64,000 bases of DNA from Eucommia ulmoides (Eukaryota > Streptophyta > Magnoliopsida > Garryales > Eucommiaceae). The notes beneath the pieces were generated by a model that saw only the letters and a list, made by a program, of their open reading frames with translations, did no database searches and was not told where the DNA came from. The position numbers and the translations under genes are program-made. Positions 23,378 through 34,500 of this stretch are shown piece by piece; position 1 is the stretch's first letter; each line of letters starts with the position of its first letter. The stretch spans positions 17,434,880 through 17,498,879 of the forward strand of contig CM028336.1 of the NCBI GenBank assembly GCA_016647705.1, given 5' to 3'.

Positions 23378-23768
23378 TGAACACAAGAACGGAACCACGA
23401 GTCTAGCTCGTGGTGAGTTGAAGTGACTGGAAGTTACCAGGCACGTGTAGACGATTTTGGGTAGTTCTGGACAGTTTTCAGGTTTGAAAATTGTTATGTG
23501 GTGTGTTGGATATGTGTCGGACAAGTGTCAAATGTTTGCCTAGGCAGTTGAGGCTGTTAATTATTGTAATTCTTTATAAATAGTCATGTGTAGTTTGATT
23601 TTTTTAGCACTGAAAGTGTCCCTATGAATTTTCTAGACCGAAAGTGTAAACCGGTTTCTTGTTTCTTGAGTTATAAATATAAGGTTGGGCTTTGCCCATA
23701 AACTGTGTTGTGCCTGTATGTGGGTACATTTTACATATTGTTTGTGTGTGGTTCCGTTCTTGTGTTCA
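23378..23768. mobile_element. 391-bp element with 21-bp perfect terminal inverted repeats
   Basis: The left end TGAACACAAGAACGGAACCA (plus C) at 23378-23398 is exactly matched, inverted, by 23748-23768, which ends TGGTTCCGTTCTTGTGTTCA. Inside are two TATA-like boxes (TTTATAAATAG near 23572 and TTATAAATATAAGG near 23670). The TG...CA ends and TATA boxes also fit a small LTR, but a 21-bp perfect inverted repeat favours a MITE. No clear target duplication is visible. No coding potential. Confidence 0.55.
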
Positions 23769-24316
23769 TAATAAGTTATGCATGTCATAGGAAATACATT
23801 GATATGTGATATTTCACAAAGGAAGCTAGATACATATCTATTAGACTATAAGCCTTGGAATATTATTTTTATCGATCTACTATAAAAGGAAACTAAATAT
23901 TTTTTTTTGTAGATAAAAGAAAGATGGGTGCTACATCAAATGCAAGAACAAAAAATCGAAGGAAAAGGGAAAATTCATAGACATCGGTTCATAGACAAAA
24001 AAATTAGCAAAACCCTGGAGTCGGAAACAACATTTGAAATATCAACTACTTGTTGTACCTATTTCTGCAAACAAACAATCAGTCAACATACCTTTATTAG
24101 ATTACAATAGTAGCAATTGTAACTAAAGCAAAAGTTTTAATCACAAAATATAACTAAAAATAATAATGATTAAACAAATTTCCAAACATTGAATCCATCT
24201 TCGGAGACTAACAATTATTTAATCATTAATAATACATGTAATTATATTTGTATTTATATTCATATTTGCATTATATATATTTTCTTATATATAATATGTT
24301 TTTCTTTTTATATTAT

Positions 24317-24348
<32 letters not shown>

Positions 24349-24840
24349 ATACAAAAATTAACACAACAACAAACCAATTAACTGCTATCAATTCATTTTT
24401 CACATACATGGAACTACTGTTGCCCATTTCTTATTTTAACAAACTTTATGTAAAATTCAAGTTTAGATTTAACAAATTGCGACTTCAAATCATACACAAC
24501 TTACCACACACTCATAATCATATATTTACAAATATATACTAATAACAAATATTACTAAATATTATAAAAAAATATATATTATCATAAATACTAATAATAT
24601 TTAAGCATCCCACGTGCGACGCACGTGTATGACCATTAGTATATCATAAAAATATATACTCGGTTTGGTTGTGCGGTTCAATTTCACAATTATTATTCTA
24701 AAACTAAAATTAAAACCGAAACTATTTTGGTTGTTGATTTTTAAATCAAAATCGCAACCAAAATTCTTTTAATCGCTTTTAAAATCGGACGGTTTGGTCC
24801 GATTTTGTTTGGTTACCGGTTTAGTTTGGATTGTCATCCC
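23769..24840. other. AT-rich region upstream of NUA
   Basis: It contains an (AAT)n microsatellite (24311-24347), a CCCACGTGCGACGCACGTG palindrome at about 24609 (two CACGTG cores), and copy B of the AACCAAAACC-rich repeat (about 24655-24841). No gene is supported. The CACGTG cores could act as G-boxes about 420 bases before the NUA start codon, but similar CGTGCGACGCACG motifs also occur in dispersed repeats. Confidence 0.4.
24311..24347. repeat. (AAT)n microsatellite
   Basis: TATTATTATAATAATAATAA continuing as about ten ATA/AAT units, interrupted once near the left end. Confidence 0.9.
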
Positions 24841-24841
24841 T
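24655..24841 (-). repeat. AACCAAAACC-rich dispersed repeat, copy B
   Basis: Reads on the minus strand from AGGGATGACAATCCAAAC at 24841 downwards through ACCGGTAACCAAAC and further AACCAAAA units. It matches the start and composition of the copy at 15064. It ends under 200 bases before the NUA start codon, so it may sit in the promoter or 5' leader. Confidence 0.5.
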
Positions 24842-25030
24842 GATAGTGTTTGGTTTGAATTGTCATCCCCCGTAGAATTGGTTTCTCTTCTAATTTTATG
24901 CGTACCAAACACTAATACTATGCTCGTATCACTTGACACATCAAACATCTCAGACGGTGCTCAAGTTTTAGGGCATATACAACATATACGCACCCGTACA
25001 ACCACGAGATTATCATCGGAGAAGAGAAGG
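24842..25030 (+). promoter_or_regulatory. Probable 5' leader / proximal promoter of NUA
   Basis: This is the stretch between the dispersed repeat and the NUA start codon. The frame is open in phase with NUA from 24794, but conservation begins at MPLF (25031), so this is taken as leader. No clear TATA box is seen, as is common for housekeeping genes. The start context AGAAGG-ATG-C has G at -3. Confidence 0.45.
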
Positions 25031-25598
25031 ATGCCGCTTTTCGTGTCGGAGGAGGAGTTCGAACGATGCTCGAACGATGCCTCGCTGGTGGCGGAGAAGG
25101 CTGACGCATTCATCAGAGAGCTGTACAACCAATTGGAGACCGTCAAGGCTCAGGTCGATGCCGCCTCCATCACCGCCGAGCAGACATGCTCTCTCCTCGA
25201 GCAGAAATACGTTACTCTGTCATCCGAATTCGCCAACCTCCAGTCCCAGCACTCCCAACTCAACTCTACTCTTCAACAACGCCTCTCAGAGCTCACTCAA
25301 ATTCAATCCGAGAAGCAACATCTCCACCTCCTATCTGTACCCATTCTTGCACTTGATTCGACTCCATTTTCATTTTGCTTCGGTTCTGTTTTTCTCCTAA
25401 TTCAGTAATTTGTTTTCTTCGATTTTATGTATCCGCATTTTATTTTACAAGGTTGAGAAAGACGGAGAGATAGAGCGGTGGTCCACTGAAGCATCGGAGC
25501 TTCATAAGTCAAAAAGGCAGCTGATCGAATTAGCTGAACAGAAGGATTTACAAATTGGCGAGAAGAATGCAACCATTAAGAGCTATCTCGACAAGATT
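25031..25598 (+). CDS. NUA: NUA exons 1-2
   Basis: Exon 1 is 25031-25336 (codons 1-102, donor CTATCT|GTACCC) and exon 2 is 25452-25598 (49 codons, acceptor TTTTACAAG|GTTGAG, donor AAGATT|GTACGT), both phase 0. The GC-rich exon 1 stands out against the AT-rich flanks. It encodes the conserved N-terminal block with DAASITAEQTCSLLEQKY. Intron 2 is then 10.0 kb. Confidence 0.93.
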
Positions 25599-28500
25599 GT
25601 ACGTATCTTTTTGTTATTTCCCAACTTCTCTTTATTATTTAGTTGGAACTGTTTGCTGCTACGTGTTTTTTCAGTCACTTTTTTTTTAGCTTTATGGTTT
25701 CTAATATATCAAGTATTGATGTTTTCTAGCTTGTCTATTCATATTCGTACTTGTCCTTGAACATGTGCAATATATGTGAGCAAAAAATTACGACGGTCTC
25801 TATAATTTTACCCCAAATAAATAGGTTTTTTGCTAAGTAAGAAGTTTTATAAAAAGGATGGAAGGCCCATCAAGCCGGGTACAAACTTAGGAAGGTGCAA
25901 ACTCCTCAAAGAAGTGCAGAAAGTTGATATTCTCAAAGATATGTTGATTGTGTTCTTCCCGGATAGACCAGAAAATAGCAAGAGGAATCATCTTCCACGT
26001 GGTCATAAGCCGGCAACTTGGGCATCTATTCTTCCAGTGAGAAAGTAAATCTCAGCAAGAAGCCGGCAAGCACCACAAGAGACCAGAAAAGGCAAGAACC
26101 ATATCCCAAAAAACTTTGGCCAGTGGACAAAACGGTTGGAGATGAGTGACCGATTCCGCCTTGAGTAATCACATACAACATCTATTAGATAACCGAACAC
26201 CTTGCCTTTGGAGGTTGTCCAAAATAAGGATTGCGTTCCGAGCCATTGACCACCCAATAAAGGCCGCTCTTGGTAGAGCTTCAGTATGCCAAATTTCCTT
26301 CCATGGAAAATCTGTTTGCAATTTTTGCCCAATGAGTTTATAGTAGAAGGATTTGATGGAGAAAAGGCCCTTCGAGTTTCCTGACTAACTCAATCTGTCA
26401 GTTCTCTTAAGAAAGGGTGGTGATCTTTGAGTGTGTCGATTGATGGAATAAGGTTTGGAATTTCCCAATCAAATAGAACAATGACTAAATGGGGGGCTCC
26501 CAATGGTAGTAATGAAGTTGTGAACACAAGCCATTTTTGTCTTTGGTGATATCAAAGAGATTGGAGAAAGTGGTTGCTAGGGATTGATTTACATGCTAGA
26601 CATCAAGCCAAAATGGACCCTAAACCCATCTCCATTGTTGTGATGTTTAGAATCCCAAAATGCCCGACTATTCTTTGCGATACCTTTCTAGACATCGATA
26701 ACATAAGAACATGTAACCAAATGAGAAGATCAGTTTCCCCAAAGAATCCCGAACCCGGCCATCATAACATCATTCCAAAGGCGACCCCCCTCTTTAGTAG
26801 TGAAGTGCCAAAGCCACTTATCGAGCAATGATTTGTTGAACAAATGGAGTTTCCTTATGCCAAGCCCACCCTCTTGTAAAGGGTGACTTGTGTGATTCTA
26901 GCTAACAAGGTACATCTTCCTAGAATCCTTGTTATTGCCCCAAAGAAAGTCTCACTGCATCTTCTCCAAAGATTTATCCATTGAGACGGGGATGGAAAAA
27001 GAGAGATGAAGTACGTAGAGAGACTAGAGATGGCATTCTTCAAAGGGTTCGCCTGTCCCCTTAGAATGGTGGCGAAACCTCCAACTAGCAAGGCATTTGC
27101 AAAATCTTTGAAGTACCGGCTCCCAAACCAACGAAGAATTAAACTCACCCAAAGAGACGCCTAGATAAGAACAAGGAAAGGAGCCAACCTTGCAACCTAA
27201 GGCATCAACAAAAGAGTCCAAGTTTTTAACAATGTCCATTATCAAAATTGCTGATTTGTTGGAATTGACCTTTAGACTGGAGACCGCCTTGAAAGAGATA
27301 AAATAACAACTAATAAGTCGGAGATGCATCACAGTAAGACGGCAAAACAACAAAGTGTCATCAACAAAGAGATGTAAACTAGAGCTAATTGCCCACCTCA
27401 AACCCACGAATGAATTTGAGTTCCAAGGCTCGCGAAAACATACCACTGAGACCTTCCATCTCCAAAAGAAAGAGGCAAGGGGAAAGAGATCACTCCGTTT
27501 AAGACCTTGAAGCTCGAGAAAAAGCAGACGGGGGCCATTGACCATAACTAAGAATTTTGCTGTTGAAATGCACCACTTGATCCATCTATTGGATCTGAAG
27601 CTCAGTTTGTGGAGCGTAAAGAGTAGAAATCCCCAATTAACATGATCAAACACTTTTCCACCTTACGGAGGTACCTTTCTTAAAGTGGTCATCGATACAC
27701 TTGTTGGCAATGAGAACCTTGTCAAAGATCTGGTAGCCACTCATAAAAGTGTTTTGTATGTTAGAAACAAGGGCATAGGATTTTGTATGTGCTATGATTA
27801 GACGAATTGGGCGGAAGTGCTTGATGTGCACCAAAACCTTCAAGTTTAGGAATTATAGAAATGAAAGTAGCATTAAAAACGTGCTTAAAGCAAGTGTGGG
27901 AGTGAAAATCCTGAATGAAAGCAATAACATCCTCTTTGACTACCTCCCAACAATGGCGAAAGAAGTGCATGCAGAAGCCATCAAGTCTTGGAGACTTATC
28001 TTCCTGACAAGATTTAAGAGCAATGACGATCTTTTCCATTGAGAAAGGAATATACAAACTGTCCTTATCGGTATAAGAGATGCTGCGGAAGCAAAGGCCA
28101 TCCAAGTTATGCTTGAGATGCTGGTGATCGGAGAGCATATTTTGATTGAAATCAGCGATCTCATTTTTAATGTTAATTTTCCCCTCGAACCAAGATCCTC
28201 AGGAATGGAGTAAAGAGATGAAAATCCTCCGTGTGTGAGCAACTACCATCCGGTGGAAATAATTGGTGTTGTGGTCGCCCTCCTTGGCACTCAAGTAATA
28301 GAGCCTTATTTAATTCCCCCTTCTTGCCTTCTCTTTCTTCTGCAATAGGAGTGCCAACTTGATCCTTAAGGTCTAGGATCCTAATAGCGTCCAAGATACT
28401 AGCTTTGGTCACTTCAAGCTTCCTGAAAGTTTAAGTGTTTAGTAACTTTTTTGAGCAGGGAGAGTTTTTCTGCTAGAATAAATCTGGAAAACCATAAACC

Positions 28501-31500
28501 GAATAATCCCTCCATCGGTTATCAACAAGGTCAATGAAACCTTCCCCTTGAAGCCACACTAGTTCAAATCGGAGTGGATATTTTCTTTAATTCAAACCCT
28601 CGCAGTCCAAAAGAATAGGGAAATATTTGAAAACCGGTCTGGACAAGCAAAGCTTGATCACATCTAGGAAATGTTCTTCCCAAACAATCGAGAGAAGAAA
28701 TCTATGAAATCCTTGAGAATGGAGGATTGTCTCTACAATTACTCTAGGTGAAAGCATCCTAGAAAGGGTAGGCCAACGAGATCGAGCTTAATTGAAAAGG
28801 TTTTCATGGTATTGGTGACATGGGTACCACTAGATCTCTCATGAGGAAAACTATTGGCGTTGAATTACCCCCCGAAGCAAATAGGTTTGGACCACTCCAC
28901 AACAACTTGTCTCAATTGATTCCAAAAAGCGTTATTATCATTGCCACTGGATTACTAGAAGGTCCATAAATCTCAAACAAGACCCATTCAAAGCCGTCAT
29001 CCATAGATTTAAATAGACACGATAAACTATGAATCCTACTCTTAAGAATCAAGATTCAAGACCACCTAGGTGTCCCAAAGTAGAATAATTCCACTAGAAG
29101 ATCCACAAGCATTGGGAGCACAATAGTCAATAAAAATACCCCTCCACAGTGAGTGAATAATTTGGTCAAAAATAGATCTCCAATTAGTTTCTTGAACACG
29201 AAAATCAAAATCAAATTTGTCAGTCTAAGTGTCATGTCTTGTTATTGGTTCTTTCTTTGATCTTTATTTCCCTTTACTACCTTTCCTGAAACTCGGATGG
29301 AAAAAAAGATATTAAATTATGGATTCTTACACAATGCCATTTTATGTTATGTTATGAGTTCAATAGAAAAGAGAGAATTAACTACTCTTGCTTCCAAGAT
29401 CTCCTGAATTGCCACCCCTTTATCTATATCATTCAAAACGTGAAAATTCCAACAAAGAATTTTCATCTTCATAAAGAATCGTGCAAGTTGTCAACAAGCA
29501 CCAATTTAGACCTACTGACTTCATTGATAGGGGCTCGCTTGTTATTGTCTATACTTGTAGCCAGATTTCGAATTTCACGGATTAAGTTGGTATTCTTCCT
29601 TGGTTCATGTACAACTTTCCGATGATTTTTTTTAAATGGCCGAGAAGATGGTCATTAGATCACCCTCAAAGTGTTTTAATTGAAACTCCTAAGCATCGTG
29701 AAACCATTTTCATGTGCCTCATAACCCAATCACAGGTACTATATCAGTCTCACTCTACGGTATTTGAAGATCCGGGGGAAATAGACATCTCACAACCAGC
29801 AGAATGGTCGGAAGGATTTCTAGATTCCTCTCCAAAAAGAAGTCCATCTTTGCCATCATTAAAAGACCAACAAAAAAGGGGGTTACTTCACAAAGCAAAA
29901 GGAAAAGTAATACCGGAAGTTAGTTCAGAAGATGAATCGACTTGAAGATGGTCAACCCTATGGGGGGTTGTAGATGATTAGAAATCAAACAAGGTAAAAT
30001 CGAAGTAGTTTCAGCTACCAAAGGAGTGACAAATGTTTGTGTAATAACCTCAGCCGGGTTAATGATGACTAGTTGCATCGAAGATTCAATAGGAGGGAAA
30101 AGATAATGATTATGGTTACTAGGTTTGGAATGACCAGCCTTTGGGGGCTGATGTTCTTGGCCAAAAGGTGGGACTTGATGACAATCATAAGAAGTTTGTC
30201 TGACAAGCCGGTGGGTCGATTGTTTGGACTAGATATAAAAGGTGGACTAAAATCGTCACCAAGACCATCTTGTATGACAACAAATCTATTGAAAAGTTGT
30301 GTCCCGATGTTTTGGAAAAGATCTAATTGCCGAATAAGAACGATGATTACATGAAGTGGTACGACGAGTGCAATCGTTGATAAGATGAGTTTGAGATGAT
30401 CTGCTACAATGAGAAGGCTTGCACATGTGAGGAACTATTTGACGACATGTCTTACACATTAGAAGAGTAGTGAGTAGGGAAACTGAAGAAGCAATCTCAT
30501 GTACCATCTCCGACTACACTTACGGGCAAATGGAAACTTTGACCCTCCACGAATACCTGCCACCACTGATTATGAAATCTTGATTGCAGAATCTCTAAGG
30601 ACAATCCTTGCCCATTTGTAATGTGCCTGCAAAGAAGTATCAACGGCTAATTCAACGAGGCCTCCAAAACAGTCATCTAGTGTTGCAAAAGGCGGGGGCG
30701 TTGGGCGGGGCGTTTTGGCTTGTTCGGGGCAAGGCATAAGCCCCGTGATACATGAATTTTTAATATTTTAAAAATATTATATGTAGTTAAAAATACCACA
30801 AAATAATTTAAAAAGATATATATGATATATAAATTAGAAAGCTGAGAAACGATGTACATTCATGGAAAGTTTGGGGGTGCATATAGGAACTTGTAGAAAG
30901 TTAAAAGGAAGAGATCGGTGAATTCTGGAAAAAGTGGGGCTATTCTAGAAAATGTGGGATTAAAGAAGGTAGCGATAGACTTAGGGTTCATGATCTAAAG
31001 AAAAAAAAAGGGTGATGTAGCTTGCGATCGAAGGCTCGAGGGTCATGATTGACGGCTTAGGGTTCGCGATCAACGTCTTAGGATTCGCGGTCGAAGGCCA
31101 CATACCATGTTCGAGGTGTCACCGATTCGAAATGCAATAGAGGATAAGGCTGAGGGTAGGGATGGTGGCTTAGGTTTCACTATTGAAGACCATTGGCCAT
31201 GTTCGAGATGGTTGCCGGTTTAAAATGCAGCGAAGGATCGATCCCTGATAATTAGGGAGGAGAGATGGAGGCCAATCAACATTTACAACAAAACAAAATA
31301 AATAACAGGTTAGTACAAAAGGGTGTCTCCCGGCCTCCCTAGGCGTTGCCCTACCAGGTTTTGCGGCCCCCCCTATCGCCCAGGTACGTTTCTGTGGTGG
31401 CCCGCCCCCAGAAACCTATGACACTTGGGAACAAAACACTCTGGTACCTGCGTACCTTTGACCTACCCACACAATGTGGGACTTGTGTGCATTGTGTTGC

Positions 31501-34500
31501 CCTCTACCATACGAGCAGATATCGAGAGGTTTAGTTTATTTCCCATCTCAAAAAAGGATCATTTCAGCGTTTGTGCATTGGACAGAAAAATTCATTAGAG
31601 TGGTGGGTGTGTTACTCAGGGAAAGTGTAAATAACAAAAACTAAATTTTACTAATTGACATGTGATAGCCAACATGAAGTGCTGCATGTCACAAAATGGT
31701 GTTTTTGAGGCATGAGCTTTGTTTTTATTAATTATTATTATTAGTAGATTAGATTAGATATGTATGTTTGATCATATCTTCTCCATTCGTGTTGTTTATT
31801 AGTAAGATCGAGTGGTGTATTAAGATGATCAAGATGATGACATTTTTTGTCCAAAGGTTCTTCAATTGTCTTGCCTTGGTATCGTTATTAGACACTTTGT
31901 TTGTGTGCTGTCAAGGATGGCATATGTGGCGGCTTTGCTACGCTGAATTTCAAAAGACTAAAGTTCGACTCGGTTGTGTTGGGTTGTTGTTTCATTTATA
32001 CCGAAGCTTCTCAGGAGATGGTTCCCAGTAATTGCCTTTTTTGTAGCATTTTAAAGAACATCCATTCATTAGCGGTGAGAGGCAAGTTGCACGTGGTCAC
32101 TAACTTGCTGTCTCATAATCCATTCTAGCTTTTGACATACTCACTCTCAAAAAACTAGATGACTACAATGCACCACATCCCCTAAGCAACCCTACAGTGT
32201 GAGTGTAGACAATCCAAATGTCCTCCAGTTTCCTTGTAGATGATGTGTACCTTTTCTCTGTTGTTTTGTTGGTCTAACTTCCATCAAGATATGCTATTTT
32301 TGAAGGAAAGCCATGTTTCTATATGCACCTTCTGTTGAAACTCATCAGAGATATTAATTAAGATCATATAACACCACAATTTGTCGCTTCTCATTTGATT
32401 TACAATTTGATGTCTTACTTGTAACATGTGTTTCTGATTGGAGACTTGTTTTGTATGTGATACATGGGCATGTTCACCACATATTTGTTTCCTGCATTTT
32501 GTTTTTGTCAAGTAACCAAGGAAATAAGATAAAAAAAGACGCAAGGGGTTGCAACCCTGTACAACTATGAAGTCTGGAGTTCATCAAAGAAACTCATGGC
32601 TCGCTGAAGGATAACAACCCTTCCATCAAAAACCTAAAAAAATACGAGAAGGATTGTTTCAAAAAAGGTAAAGACAAAAAATCTTCATCGAAAATATGGC
32701 GATTTTGCTCCTTCCATAAACACCAAAAAAGAGCCAACAGACTCAAACCCCAAAGCCCCTTTGTTAACCATCGGATTTATGTCCCTGTGACCAATGGAAA
32801 CGATTGAAACATGGAGGCCTCCACCAAGAGAGCTCTACAAGTGACAAATTTCATATGACAAATACCCTTGGCTACTCAACAAAACAACAAAAGATGACTA
32901 ATTTCACTTATGTTTCCATACACATCTAACACCTATTCAGAAATTGAATCCCCGCCACTTCAAATTTTCCCATCAAGATAGCATTCTAAGTGACCGACCA
33001 AGTAAAAAAGGCCACTTCAATTGGAGCCTTCGACCTCCAAATAACCTTCCATGGAAAGTGAAAGTTCCTTATTCCCCTCAATAAACCCGAAAGATTGAAT
33101 TGAGAAGGCCCGTTTCAAGTCCCCAACCTACTCCCACCATATCCTCCTCCTTTGGATTGATGACCGTGTTTAAAAAAGCATAAGAAAGTCTACCAATGTC
33201 GGCACATCCCAATCGAGTAGATGCCTCCTAAACATAGGAGACCAAGAAACCACCTTTCCTGCAACCGATAAGTACTTGTGAACGAGCACTCTTTTGCCTC
33301 TTGCCTCCCCCAAAAAGGGAAGGTAACAAATGACATAATTTTGGATCCCAAGCCACCAATCTTGACAAAATCTAACTCTCTTACCTTTGCTTATTCGAAA
33401 TTGGACATATGGCCAAAACATTCCCTCGTTATTGGCTATCGCCTTTCAAATTTCAACTCCGTGTGTGCCCCGAACCAACCTTGTTGGCCCCTATCTATTT
33501 ATGCCAAATCTAGCGACCAAAACCATTTTCCATAATCTCCTTGGCTCGATCGCAAAACACTATAACTACTTACCTAGAAGAGTTTGTTAAACAATCTCAC
33601 CTAACGGATACTAAGATCACACTCTTCCAACGACTAGCAAATATTTTTCAACCCTATTAGACGAATATTTCTTTCCTCCTTTGAATCACCCCATAAGAAA
33701 TTCTTGTGAAGCTTGTCCAGTTTTTTTTATCCACTGCCACCGGCACTAAAAAGAGAGAAAAAATAGATGGGATTATCGAAAGATTAGACATAGTACTCCT
33801 AATAAGAGTAAGCCTCCCCCCCGTAGACAAATATGTAGATTTTCACCTTGCCAAATATTTCTGAAACCTCTTGAGCGCGACTCCCAGATGAAACTTGACT
33901 TGTACTTTGCCCCCAATGGAAGCTTATACAAATATTAGCTTTTTACCTTGCCAAATATTTTTGAAACCGCTCTAGCATCGTGTCCTAGATGACGCTGGAT
34001 TTGTACTTGGCCCCCCAATGGAAGCCAAGATAATTGCAAGGCAAGGACACAAAGCCGTACCCCAGGGCGGAGGCTAAGGCATCTAAACCACTCACTTGAC
34101 TACCATATAATATCATATTTACTAAGGTTAACCCATAGACCGAAGGCTGCCTGAAAGCATAAAAACGTATACCTCAAAAAAAACATTTAAATTACCCGCG
34201 ACTAACAAGAGAGGAGTGTCATCTGCAACCAACAAACAATAAACTTTTATGATGGATTCTTGATTAGTGTCAACCATAAAGCCATCAAACATTTGCAACT
34301 CTGTTGCTCTCGCCAAAAGCATACTCAAGCCATCCATGACAATGAGATTAACGCAAGGAGAGGGAAATCTCATCTCAACCCCCTAGAGCTAAAGAAGAAC
34401 GGTGCTAAGACCCATTCACCAATACTTGAAATTGGAATGTGGAAATGCACCAGGGTTGCAAAAGGTATTTTCTAGGTGAGCCTAGAGGTGAGGTGTAGTA

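Noticed and set aside
31020-31090. TTAGGGTTCGCG repeats as telomere-like sequence
   Set aside because: Plant telomere units are TTTAGGG in regular arrays. These are irregular, GC-rich and part of a diverged local duplication.
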